Below, piece after piece: positions 1 to 8,487 of a stretch of DNA of 64,000 bases. How positions within the stretch are numbered: position 1 is the stretch's first letter; each line of letters begins with the position of its first letter. The DNA lies in the NCBI GenBank assembly GCA_019912395.1, contig JAIOIH010000014.1:239449-303448 (forward strand), in the 5' to 3' direction. The notes beneath the pieces are model-generated. The model searched no databases and had not been told where the DNA came from. It saw only the letters and a program-made list of their open reading frames with translations. The DNA is from Flavobacteriales bacterium. Its GTDB lineage: Bacteria; Bacteroidota; Bacteroidia; Flavobacteriales_F; PHOS-HE28. Position numbers and translations under genes: made by a program.

Positions 1-1
1 C

Positions 2-169
2 CTTTCGAATTTGGACTGGGCTATCGGAGGGAGCTGGTGGAAATTGGCCCATCGCTATACCCGTGCCTTGCCTTTTCTCACGCGTGCGGTATTTCGGTGC
101 CCCTTGGTCTTGGTTCGACCGATCAAGAAAAGGATCTGGCCATGGCCTCACCTCTCCCCCGCTCGATGA
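2..169 (+). CDS. C-terminal end of an unidentified gene (partial)
   Basis: An open frame enters from the left edge and stops at TGA 167-169. Its 55 residues are rich in Trp, Arg and Lys mixed with hydrophobic residues (WWKLAHRYTRALPFLTRAVF), which would suit the tail of a glycosyltransferase or membrane-associated protein, but no motif identifies it. The flippase would start 22 bases later on the same strand, so this may be the upstream member of the same glycan operon. It could also be non-coding; too little is visible to decide. Confidence 0.3.
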   Translation, partial: LSNLDWAIGGSWWKLAHRYTRALPFLTRAVFRCPLVLVRPIKKRIWPWPHLSPAR

Positions 170-191
170 TCACCTACATCCCGCCCATCCA

Positions 192-1535
192 TTGAGCCTC
201 AAGCGCAGCATCTTTTATACGTTCCTGACACAGGCGCCTAACCTGTTCCTGTTCTTCATTGCCAGTACGCTTATGACGCGCGTATTGGGTGATGAAGGTC
301 GGGGAGCCTATGCACTGCTCCAAAACCAGACTGCCTTGCTCTCCATGCTCTTGGGGTTTAATCTCGGTTTTGGGATCACCTACTTCACGTCCAAGGACCA
401 TGGCGACCCGCGCCGTATGGTCCGCATTGCTGCCAGTGCCATTTGCCTAAACCTGGTAGTAGTCCCCATTCTCTTGGCAATGATCTATTGGAATACGGGT
501 CTGCGCCAACTTTTCCTGCCCAAGGAAGCCGCTCACTGGGCGTTTCTACTTTACGTGCTCTTCACCGTGATACTGGGCCAGATCACCTCCTTTATCGGGA
601 ACATCATGCTGGGCATGAAGAAATTCCGCATGCTCAATCGCATGAGCATCTTCAATGCGGCTCTCAGTGCAACCGGTTTCACGATCCTCTACCTGCTCCG
701 AAACCGCATAGAGCCCACACATGTGCTCCCCTTGGTTCTGGCCGTTGCGCTAAGCTGTGTCCTGCTCCAAAGCATACTCTGGTGTATCATCTACATCCGT
801 GTGGTCGGAATCCTGCCCATTCCCGAATGGGACTGGTCCGTACTGCGCCCCTTCCTGGCCTTTGTGCTGGTCGGATACGTCAGCAACATCATCAACCTGA
901 TCAATTATCGCTTCGATATTTGGGTAGTGGGAAGCTACGCAGGTACCGCCCAATTGGGCCTCTACGCTGTGGCAGTGGGTATGGGGCAGCTCTTCTTCTA
1001 TGTCCCGGAACCATTCTCACGCGTGGTCCAACCCTATCTCTACGGCGACATGGACAAGGTCCTCCTGGATAAATTCAAGTTCATAGTACGGATCAATTTG
1101 ACATCCGTAGCGGTCCTCTCCATTATGCTGGGAGGGGTGGCTCCTTGGCTCATCCCGCTGCTTTTCGGGAAAACGTTCACTGGTTCGGTGATCGCGCTCC
1201 AATGGCTGTTGCCGGGTATCGTCTTCGTAAGTGGCTCCAAGCTCATCAGTCTACTGGTCGTGCAAGGAGGGTACATACGCTTCAACCTTGTCGCCACTGC
1301 AATTGCCGCCGCACTTACGATCGCCTTGGACCTTGTGCTGATCCCTCGATGGGGGATCATTGGTGCGTCCATTGCGAGCTCCATATCGTACCTTGCATTG
1401 TTGGTCGTTCCCTTTATGGTAATTCGATACAAAATGCATATCCCAATTTGGGACATGCTCTTCCTCCGCCCTTCCGACCTTGCACGGATCCGAGCTTTGG
1501 TATTCGCCCGACTTCCCTTTCTTACGTCCAAATGA
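192..1535 (+). CDS. Wzx-like oligosaccharide flippase
   Basis: Predicted multi-pass inner-membrane transporter of the MATE/MOP polysaccharide-flippase superfamily, moving lipid-linked glycan units across the cytoplasmic membrane. The 447 residues carry about a dozen hydrophobic segments. The N-terminus has the family-like run LTQAPNLFLFFIASTLMTRV followed by LGDEGRGAYALLQ, resembling the LGPEGYG region of Wzx proteins. The TTG at 192 is preferred because it places the first membrane helix at the N-terminus. A GTG at 63 would add 43 unlikely residues and overlap the upstream frame. The stop overlaps the next start (ATGA), so the next glycosyltransferase is translationally coupled. The substrate cannot be read from sequence. 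Confidence 0.85.
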   Translation: MSLKRSIFYTFLTQAPNLFLFFIASTLMTRVLGDEGRGAYALLQNQTALLSMLLGFNLGFGITYFTSKDHGDPRRMVRIAASAICLNLVVVPILLAMIYWNTGLRQLFLPKEAAHWAFLLYVLFTVILGQITSFIGNIMLGMKKFRMLNRMSIFNAALSATGFTILYLLRNRIEPTHVLPLVLAVALSCVLLQSILWCIIYIRVVGILPIPEWDWSVLRPFLAFVLVGYVSNIINLINYRFDIWVVGSYAGTAQLGLYAVAVGMGQLFFYVPEPFSRVVQPYLYGDMDKVLLDKFKFIVRINLTSVAVLSIMLGGVAPWLIPLLFGKTFTGSVIALQWLLPGIVFVSGSKLISLLVVQGGYIRFNLVATAIAAALTIALDLVLIPRWGIIGASIASSISYLALLVVPFMVIRYKMHIPIWDMLFLRPSDLARIRALVFARLPFLTSK

Positions 1536-2392
1536 GCGCTATTCATAATGCATATCCACCTGCGCTATCCATTGGCCGTCCCTTGGTCTCCATCATTGTC
1601 CCTTACCTGAACGCCGCACCCTACATCACCGATTGCATCCGGTCCGTTCTGGGCCAATCCTGGGACCACTGGGAGCTGCTGCTGGTGGACAATGGCTCCA
1701 CGGATGGGAGCCGCAACATCGCCGCTGCTTTTTCAGATCCGCGCATCCACCTCATGTCGCAACCCAAAAGCGGCGTCTCAAACGCTCGCAACATGGGGCT
1801 GGCACAGATGAAAGGACAGTACTTCTGCTTCCTGGACGCCGATGACCTGCTGCCCAAGGATGCAATTCGGCTTCGATTGGACCTCTTCCGTAGATACCCC
1901 GAAGCCTGCTTCGCGGACGGTGCCATGGAAGCCTTCAACACGGAGACGGGCAAGGTCAAGTGGACCCGATCTCCGTGGTACTACGGCATTCCGTTTGATG
2001 CCCTGATGCGCGTGGATGGTTCCTGCTTTGCCGGGAACACCTGGATGGTGAGGCGATTGCCGGGACACGAATACCGAATGCCCGAGCACATGGACCACTC
2101 GGAGGACAATGCATTCTATCTGGGCCTAAGTCGGCAAGGCCTATACGTGAGCACTCCACGCGTGGTGCTTCACTACCGCACCGGACACATCTCTGCCAAT
2201 AGCGATCCCTTGAGTGGGCATCCTGGTTATTTGGACCTCTACAAATGGATGAAGCAATTGCAGCCCCCCCCCTCCGAGAAGCAAATGGAACACGCGTGGA
2301 AGAAACTGCGCCGCTTCATGTTCCGGGACCTGTTGAAGCGGGGATACTTCATGAAGGCGTTCCACGCACGGTACCGGCCAAGACCAATATAG
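1532..2392 (+). CDS. Family 2 glycosyltransferase
   Basis: Cytoplasmic GT-A fold glycosyltransferase expected to add a sugar from a nucleotide donor to a growing glycan. The 286 residues begin with the classic GT2 signature VSIIVPYLNAA near residue 19, then DNGSTDGS and FLDADD, the latter carrying the metal/nucleotide-binding Asp residues. The ATG at 1532 overlaps the flippase stop by four bases and places the signature where GT2 enzymes have it; the frame is open further upstream, but only inside the flippase gene. It converges with the next minus-strand gene, 13 bases away. Donor and acceptor are unknown. Confidence 0.88.
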   Translation: MSAIHNAYPPALSIGRPLVSIIVPYLNAAPYITDCIRSVLGQSWDHWELLLVDNGSTDGSRNIAAAFSDPRIHLMSQPKSGVSNARNMGLAQMKGQYFCFLDADDLLPKDAIRLRLDLFRRYPEACFADGAMEAFNTETGKVKWTRSPWYYGIPFDALMRVDGSCFAGNTWMVRRLPGHEYRMPEHMDHSEDNAFYLGLSRQGLYVSTPRVVLHYRTGHISANSDPLSGHPGYLDLYKWMKQLQPPPSEKQMEHAWKKLRRFMFRDLLKRGYFMKAFHARYRPRPI

Positions 2393-2405
2393 GGGAACCG
2401 GCCTG

Positions 2406-3611
2406 CTATCCATACAGGTCGCGATACACGCGCTCTGCTATCTGGAAATTGCGATAACGCTCCGCGACCGGCCGGATCCGAGCATACAATTGATCTCTGT
2501 CGCCGCTCCGGAGCAGGAGGTCCATCTGCTTGACCGCCTGTTCATAGCCAATGCGGTTCAATGAACTGATCACGACTCCGACCCCATGGCGTTCAATGAT
2601 ATCAGAGTCGTCTGAGATTCCACTGGTGATCATCACAGGCAGGCCCAGCGCCCAGTATTCACCATCCTTGATCGGGGTGCAATAGCGTTTGGTGGGCACT
2701 GGTTTTACCGGTGTCAGCGCCCAGTCGGCCAGGCCCATCAAATCCGGCACATCCTGTGGTGGAACTGAACGGATAGTGAACATGCGGGGTGCCAAACCTG
2801 CCTTCTCCATGTACGGGCGAAGTTCCTCCGGCTGTTGAGAGGTTAACAACAGGACATGCAATCGATCACCCCAATGGTCCCACGCCACCCGGAGCAGGTC
2901 GAACACTTCCTGTTCCAGGTAGATGCCGCCGAACTTCCCTGCGTATATGGCCACCAACTTGCCTTCAAGGCCCATGGAACGCAGGAGATCCACCCGTTTC
3001 AGGTTCCTACTGGAGAAGCGCTCCAGATCCACACACGCTGGCTTTACAAGAAAGATATCCGGCACATACCCGTATTTTTTCATGGCATATTCGCGCATCC
3101 CCTCCGTGGCTGCAACCACTGCCTTGGCCCTGCGGGTCTGTAGGCGTTCGAAGCGGAACAGTGTTCGGAAAGCCAGACCGCTCCGTTGCCAGGTCCCATT
3201 CTCCACCATTGCCTCCGCATGGGGTTCATAGCTATCAATGATCAGCGGCTTCCGCATCAATATGGAGAGCAAATACCCGATCATGCCCGCTGGCGTGCAC
3301 CAAGCATGGATGGTATCCACCCCCTCCCTCCGCACAACACCGGACAAGGACCAGAGTAGGCCCAGCATCATTCGCATACCCTTTGCCCCAAATGCCGCAT
3401 ACGGATAGGAGTGATGTACGACACCCTCATCTCCGAAGGAATTTGCTGCCGACCGCCCGGTCTTGTCCAATGTGACCAAATGAACACGACTGCCAGCAGG
3501 CAGAACGCGTAGCATGATTCGCAAATAAGGCAGTGTATAATTGAGCACCAAGGGGTCGTCCCAGCTCCAATAGGTGATCACCAGGATATTGCGAACTTCA
3601 CTTCGGCTCAT
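2406..3611 (-). CDS. Family 4-like glycosyltransferase
   Basis: GT-B fold glycosyltransferase of 401 residues. The N-terminal half begins with ILVITYWSWDDPLVLNYTLP, the usual acceptor-binding Rossmann start. The C-terminal half contains AIYAGKFGG, the typical start of the donor domain, and KDGEYWALGLPVMIT, which corresponds to the conserved Glu-containing nucleotide-sugar loop. The perfect E-x7-E motif is not obvious, so it is a divergent member. Its ATG overlaps the stop of the upstream membrane protein by four bases, which makes them a coupled pair on the minus strand. Confidence 0.82.
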   Translation of the reverse strand: MSRSEVRNILVITYWSWDDPLVLNYTLPYLRIMLRVLPAGSRVHLVTLDKTGRSAANSFGDEGVVHHSYPYAAFGAKGMRMMLGLLWSLSGVVRREGVDTIHAWCTPAGMIGYLLSILMRKPLIIDSYEPHAEAMVENGTWQRSGLAFRTLFRFERLQTRRAKAVVAATEGMREYAMKKYGYVPDIFLVKPACVDLERFSSRNLKRVDLLRSMGLEGKLVAIYAGKFGGIYLEQEVFDLLRVAWDHWGDRLHVLLLTSQQPEELRPYMEKAGLAPRMFTIRSVPPQDVPDLMGLADWALTPVKPVPTKRYCTPIKDGEYWALGLPVMITSGISDDSDIIERHGVGVVISSLNRIGYEQAVKQMDLLLRSGDRDQLYARIRPVAERYRNFQIAERVYRDLYG

Positions 3612-5116
3612 GTCCGATAAACATGTCCGTTGGGATGGTTGCTCGTTTCAGCAGAACGCCCAACTGGATCTGCGAACTGTCCTGCACCTTTCCGAACCTG
3701 CCCAGGACCCATACGATACTTGGTCAGATCAAACCTTATGCCCTTCATTCGTGCATATTTCCTTTCCTTATGGAGGAATAATATGATGAACAAGCTGCTC
3801 ATGTAAAAAGGTAGCATGGGTATTTTAAAACGGACCAAGGCACCGAAATTAGGTGTACTTACACCTACGACAAATGCAAACAAGAGCGCAAATGACATGG
3901 ACATCAATAATAATGGGTTGCTCGCAATGCAACGCAAAGAAAAGCGCACCCCCGCTTTAAGTAGCACATAGATGGTCAATATCAAAATAAACAGGTTCTC
4001 CAAGCCGCTCAATGCGACCACCAGACTCTTGGACTCCCATAGATAAGGGCGGAATAGAGCAGCGTTTGTCGCCACCGGAAATTTTCTTAATACCCCCCAC
4101 CAGGTACCATCAAATTCCCCCACATCGAACTTATTGTCCCCATACGCTGTATTGCTCACCATGTCACCCTGAATGTTCTCGATATTATACAGCGCCTCAT
4201 CCAACGCAAACTTATCCAACAAGTCACCCATCTGCTTCAAAACAAAGACAGATAGCACAACCATGGCCACCGAAATGACCGGGATCAGAACAAAGCGGAT
4301 CATGATATTCCTGATCCGGACGATCCTGAAGTAGAACAGCCAAAGCAATGTCGCGGGTAGTATCACCATGAAGATGTACGGCTTTACCTGGATCATTACC
4401 AGTCCGCAGAACAGTATGAGGACGGCTCTACTGACCACATTGCGCCGTTTGAAGAACACCTCATCCACGGCATACACCCATCCGCAAACCGCACTGAAGG
4501 TCAGGGTGTCCTTCATTATTCCGGAACCCCAAAAAATAGCGGAAGGCATAAATAGGAACGCAATCGAAAACCTTTTCACAAGTTTGGGGAAATAGCTTAC
4601 GAAAGTGCGGAAACACGCCCAAACCCCTGCGAAGGAGATGCTGGCCATCAAAACCGTACTGATCAGATAGCTATTAAACGTCATGACGGCAAGGATACTG
4701 GAAACTCTGACTGCCTGAAAGGTTCGATTATCCAAGAAAACATATTTATACGGAAGAACCTTCAACGAAGCATAAGTCGCTAAAGCACGAGCTGAGTTAT
4801 CTCCCATAATTACCTGTCTGAAGTACTCTGCTGGATCAATGAAGAGCATCCTTTTCACCGCTACTCCAGAGTAAAAATAGGCCAATGAATCTCCTCCGGG
4901 ATAATAATACAGATAAATAAGACAGAATATAAAACCTCCAAAAAATCTCGCTAACAAACCCGACATGTAGTATTTATATTCGGGATGAAGCTTCATATTC
5001 ATTCTCTTCTTTCTGGCAAAATGAATATATAGCACCATAATGTATACAAAGCTCACCAAATATTCCCAAGGCTCAAGTCCGACCTCTCCGTGGTATGGAA
5101 CAAATAGCATGAGCAT
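3608..5116 (-). CDS. Multi-pass membrane protein, candidate glycan polymerase (Wzy-like)
   Basis: A 502-residue protein with roughly ten to twelve hydrophobic segments, a large loop around residues 290-345 and a basic tail. Notable motifs are YYPGGDSLAYFYSG near residue 75 and PSAIFWGSGIMKD near residue 195. The size, topology and position beside flippase and glycosyltransferases fit a Wzy-type polymerase or ligase, but polymerases share little sequence and the assignment is inference. The gene is visibly richer in A+T than its neighbours, a common trait of wzy genes and of horizontally acquired glycan genes. It is coupled to the downstream GT4 gene by an ATGA overlap. The divergent gap 5117-5368 holds a possible plus-strand -7 box (TATATTCG at 5250). 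Confidence 0.6.
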   Translation of the reverse strand: MLMLFVPYHGEVGLEPWEYLVSFVYIMVLYIHFARKKRMNMKLHPEYKYYMSGLLARFFGGFIFCLIYLYYYPGGDSLAYFYSGVAVKRMLFIDPAEYFRQVIMGDNSARALATYASLKVLPYKYVFLDNRTFQAVRVSSILAVMTFNSYLISTVLMASISFAGVWACFRTFVSYFPKLVKRFSIAFLFMPSAIFWGSGIMKDTLTFSAVCGWVYAVDEVFFKRRNVVSRAVLILFCGLVMIQVKPYIFMVILPATLLWLFYFRIVRIRNIMIRFVLIPVISVAMVVLSVFVLKQMGDLLDKFALDEALYNIENIQGDMVSNTAYGDNKFDVGEFDGTWWGVLRKFPVATNAALFRPYLWESKSLVVALSGLENLFILILTIYVLLKAGVRFSLRCIASNPLLLMSMSFALLFAFVVGVSTPNFGALVRFKIPMLPFYMSSLFIILFLHKERKYARMKGIRFDLTKYRMGPGQVRKGAGQFADPVGRSAETSNHPNGHVYRT

Positions 5117-5368
5117 TCTGGCAACGTTGTGTTCTGACTTGATTAATGCTCAACTCGGTCCGGGTGAGTCTTGGTCAGGTGGGCAGGCCGTTCAACAAGG
5201 CTATCCAGCATTTACAGACCGCCCACAAAGTTAACGGTCACGGCCTAGCTATATTCGCTCACTCCTTGCAGCTTGCCCCCTGAACAACCACCTGCTTCGG
5301 GATGAGACGATGCTCTTCTCCATGACCAAACGCTGCCTGGTTCACTCCATGACAAGCATCCCTCCCAA

Positions 5369-6358
5369 ATGAAACCCGGGGCATTCATCATTTCCCTCGA
5401 CCTTGAATTGTACTGGGGCATGCGCGATAAGCGTCGGATCGAGGATTACGGGGCCAACCTCCTCGGCGCAAGAAATGCACTGCCTCAGATGCTCCACGCC
5501 TTCGACGAGCATGGTGTGAAGAGCACCATTGCAGCTGTAGGCCTGTTGTTTTTCGATAGGAAGGATACCATGATCGCGGCCCTGCCCGCGGCCAAACCAT
5601 CCTACACCAACAAGCACCTATCCCCATACACTGACCACATCGAACGTGTCGGGGAAAATGAACTTACGGATCCCTACCATTTCGGTGCTTCATTGATCCG
5701 ATCCATCCAAGAACATCCGGCACACGAGGTAGGGTGCCATACGTTTTCCCATTACTACTGCTTGGAGAAGGGGCAGACGGAGGCGCAATTCGAGGCCGAC
5801 CTCCAGGCCGCCCGCGAAGCAGCAGCTACCTTCGGCATAGACCTTCGGAGCTTCGTATTTCCTCGAAACCAGTACAATGCGAACTACTTGTCCATCTGCA
5901 GAACCCATGGCATCACGGCGTACCGGGGCAACGAGGAGGGCTGGCTTTATGCCGCACGAAACGGCGAAGATGAAGGTCTTGTACGGCGTGCCTTCCGGTT
6001 ATTGGATACATGGATCGACCTGAGTGGACCCAATTGCCACTCCTTTCCTGATGCCATGGATGGACTTCCCTTTAACATACCCTCCAGTCGGTTTCTTCGG
6101 CCTTGGAACTCGCGATGGAGCGCTTTGGAAGGCCTTCGCTTGCGGCGGATCACAAGAGCCATGGACCATGCGGCAAGATCAGGCAAGATCTTCCACCTGT
6201 GGTGGCACCCGCACAATTTCGGGATGAACTTGGACCGCAACTTGGACTTTCTCAAACAGGTTCTCGCACATTTCAGTTCATTACGGGAGATGCATGGCTT
6301 TCGCAGCATGACCATGGGCGAGGTAGCTCGTGAAGCCCTTACGGAACATGGCACATGA
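5369..6358 (+). CDS. Polysaccharide deacetylase (NodB-type, CE4-like)
   Basis: A 329-residue metal-dependent deacetylase, expected to remove N- or O-acetyl groups from a glycan or its precursor. The CE4 motifs are visible: the catalytic Asp in ISLDLELYWG (residue 11), the metal ligands in CHTFSH (H-x-x-x-H), the R-x-x-x-Y motif in FPRNQYN, and a C-terminal HPHN that matches the last histidine motif. No signal peptide is seen, so it probably acts in the cytoplasm on a lipid-linked or nucleotide-linked substrate. It overlaps the formyltransferase gene, which could act on the amine it exposes; that link is inference. Confidence 0.85.
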   Translation: MKPGAFIISLDLELYWGMRDKRRIEDYGANLLGARNALPQMLHAFDEHGVKSTIAAVGLLFFDRKDTMIAALPAAKPSYTNKHLSPYTDHIERVGENELTDPYHFGASLIRSIQEHPAHEVGCHTFSHYYCLEKGQTEAQFEADLQAAREAAATFGIDLRSFVFPRNQYNANYLSICRTHGITAYRGNEEGWLYAARNGEDEGLVRRAFRLLDTWIDLSGPNCHSFPDAMDGLPFNIPSSRFLRPWNSRWSALEGLRLRRITRAMDHAARSGKIFHLWWHPHNFGMNLDRNLDFLKQVLAHFSSLREMHGFRSMTMGEVAREALTEHGT

Positions 6359-7115
6359 AACTGTACTCCTCATTGGCCGTGAAGGAGAAAGCACATCCAT
6401 CCTCCATAATGCGCTGGCTTCACGATTCACCGTACGCGTGGCCTACGAGGAACCACCTTCGCGTTGGCGATTGATCCGATCGCGGATCCGGCGCATGGGG
6501 TTGGCACCTGTCCTTGGACAGATCGCCTTTCAAGTGTGCATCGCTGTGCCATTGGGGGTCCTGTCGGCTGCAAGGCGCAAAGAGATACTAGCGGGAAGTG
6601 GCGTATCCTCGGTCAAACCGCCAGCATCATCCGTTTCTTGGATCCATTCCGTGAACGGGAAGGATTGTTTGGAACTCGTAAGGATGATTTCCCCCGACTT
6701 GATCGTGATCAATGGTACGCGAATACTATCCCGGGATACCCTTTCCGCCCTGAGCATGCCGGTATTGAACACCCATGTTGGCATCACACCTGGATATCGG
6801 GGTGTACATGGTGCGTACTGGGCCCTGGCCAACAATGACCCCGAACATTGCGGCGTAACCGTGCATTTAGTGGATGCCGGGATCGACACTGGCACCATAT
6901 TGCACCAAGCCTTGATCCACCCTACCGCCAAGGACAATATCACCACCTACCCAACGATGCAGATGACAGTGGGTAGCCAGCTGCTGTGCCAGGCGGTGGC
7001 TGAGGTGCTCGAAGGCCGACATAAGGAATTGCCCGCCCCGCCTGGCAATGCGCGATGGAACCATCCCACACTCCTGGAATACGTTCGCAATCTAATCCGG
7101 ACAGGAGTACGTTAG
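6348..7115 (+). CDS. Formyltransferase (Fmt/ArnA-N-like)
   Basis: A 255-residue protein of the N10-formyl-tetrahydrofolate-dependent formyltransferase family. The catalytic set is present: N-x-H in VLNTHVGITPGYRG near residue 142 and the Asp in VDAGIDTG. It is too short to carry the tRNA-binding domain of methionyl-tRNA formyltransferase, and it sits in a glycan cluster, so a sugar N-formyltransferase is more likely. The ATG at 6348 is chosen over an upstream start at 6330, giving the typical short lead into ETVLLIGREGES. The gene overlaps the end of the deacetylase gene by 11 bases. Confidence 0.78.
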   Translation: MAHETVLLIGREGESTSILHNALASRFTVRVAYEEPPSRWRLIRSRIRRMGLAPVLGQIAFQVCIAVPLGVLSAARRKEILAGSGVSSVKPPASSVSWIHSVNGKDCLELVRMISPDLIVINGTRILSRDTLSALSMPVLNTHVGITPGYRGVHGAYWALANNDPEHCGVTVHLVDAGIDTGTILHQALIHPTAKDNITTYPTMQMTVGSQLLCQAVAEVLEGRHKELPAPPGNARWNHPTLLEYVRNLIRTGVR

Positions 7116-7170
7116 AATGCCTGCTGGGCTTCAGTCATGCGATTGATCTTCAATGACAACGGTATCCCGT

Positions 7171-8298
7171 TCATCGCCCTTTCGCGGGAAAGGCCCGCTC
7201 GCGTAATCGAAGGAATGGGCGTTCGGTGACCTTTGAGGTAAGAAACCCGACCAGGATCGAGCCTACGGCGAACAAAACAAATTCCACGAAGGTACCATGC
7301 ATATGGGCACAACTCGTCAGCATTTCAACAATGAGCAATACCAACAAATGCCATAGGTATGTCGTGTAGGAGATCCCCCCGATCCATGCAGTAGGCACAA
7401 CGAGCCACCGATGGACCGGATGCTCCTCATCCATAGGTATTGCGGTCACAGCCAAACCAACGGCAATGGCACCAGCGATGTATGCCCCGGTGAGACCGAA
7501 GGTCACCATCACGAAGGAGCCGAACGGGCTGAGAAGAATAGGGAGGAGCATGAGCATCATGCAAGCGTAGAGCAAACTCCTCCTACGTCGAAAAAAAGCA
7601 ATGAAGTCATCAGGCCTATAACGATGCCATGCTGCCAGCAACACGCCGGCCAGCAATGAGTCCATGCGAAGGTGGGTAGGAAAAAATTGCCCGTACATGG
7701 TAAATTCAGATCCGAGACTGGTCACGATCCTTAGCCCGAGGAAAGCCACAAATAGCACCAGACAGATCCTTGTGAATGCCCGAAAGGTGAATCGCCGTTC
7801 ACTCCCGATCATTATTAAGGCCGCAAAAACGAGCAATAAGTAAAAATGTTCCTCGACGGCGAGTGACCATGTATGCACCCATAATCCTTCGTGATAGTTC
7901 TGGAAGTAGAACACCTCTGCTATATAATTCATGATGGGATCACCCCGACCAGATACCGCCATGAGCACCGTGGTGGTGGTGATCAGCGCATAGAAGGACG
8001 GATAGATCTTGAAACCACGCCGGATCAGAAAATGGAATCCGCTGAATGCCCCTGTCCGCATATACTCATCGAAGACCAGTCCTGACACCAGGAACCCGCT
8101 CAGAACAAAGAACAAGTCCACCCCCAACCAACCAAAATCCTGAAGATAGCCGGTCGACCCATGATGCCTGCACAAGACGAGAAGTATGGCGATTCCCCGC
8201 AATACATCCACTAACTGCCAACGTCGTGCCCTAGGTTGAATTGTAGCGCCATGAAGAGCACGGGTAGGACTTCTCACCTGTTGTTGCCTGCTGGCCAT
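7171..8298 (-). CDS. Acyltransferase 3 family O-acyltransferase (OafA/OatA-like)
   Basis: Integral membrane enzyme of 375 residues that typically O-acetylates surface polysaccharides. Hallmarks: VDVLRGIAILLVLCRHH at the first helix with the conserved Arg and His, LFFVLSGFLVSGLV, and WSLAVEEHFYLL. About ten membrane helices follow. The frame is open upstream to 8484, but the extra 62 residues look non-coding. The ATG at 8298 has a good purine-rich ribosome site (GGAGATAGG) just upstream. It ends 55 bases from the convergent formyltransferase gene. Confidence 0.88.
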   Translation of the reverse strand: MASRQQQVRSPTRALHGATIQPRARRWQLVDVLRGIAILLVLCRHHGSTGYLQDFGWLGVDLFFVLSGFLVSGLVFDEYMRTGAFSGFHFLIRRGFKIYPSFYALITTTTVLMAVSGRGDPIMNYIAEVFYFQNYHEGLWVHTWSLAVEEHFYLLLVFAALIMIGSERRFTFRAFTRICLVLFVAFLGLRIVTSLGSEFTMYGQFFPTHLRMDSLLAGVLLAAWHRYRPDDFIAFFRRRRSLLYACMMLMLLPILLSPFGSFVMVTFGLTGAYIAGAIAVGLAVTAIPMDEEHPVHRWLVVPTAWIGGISYTTYLWHLLVLLIVEMLTSCAHMHGTFVEFVLFAVGSILVGFLTSKVTERPFLRLRERAFPAKGR

Positions 8299-8487
8299 CC
8301 TATCTCCGCACTGTTCGGGCAACTGCTCTAAATTGCCACGTGGTGAATGAATAAACGCCTCCCATGGATCCGAGTAACGAGACTCATGGAGGTGGCCCCC
8401 TTCAGGGTGAAGTTCATGGCATCTTGATCGGTCGGCGCCTTGCCTTGAACACCCATGCAATTGGGTAGTAAGGCGAGTTGACACATT

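Noticed and set aside
8299..8484. N-terminal extension of the acyltransferase
   Set aside because: The added 62 residues are Arg/His/Gly-rich without helix or motif, and a strong ribosome site precedes the internal ATG at 8298.
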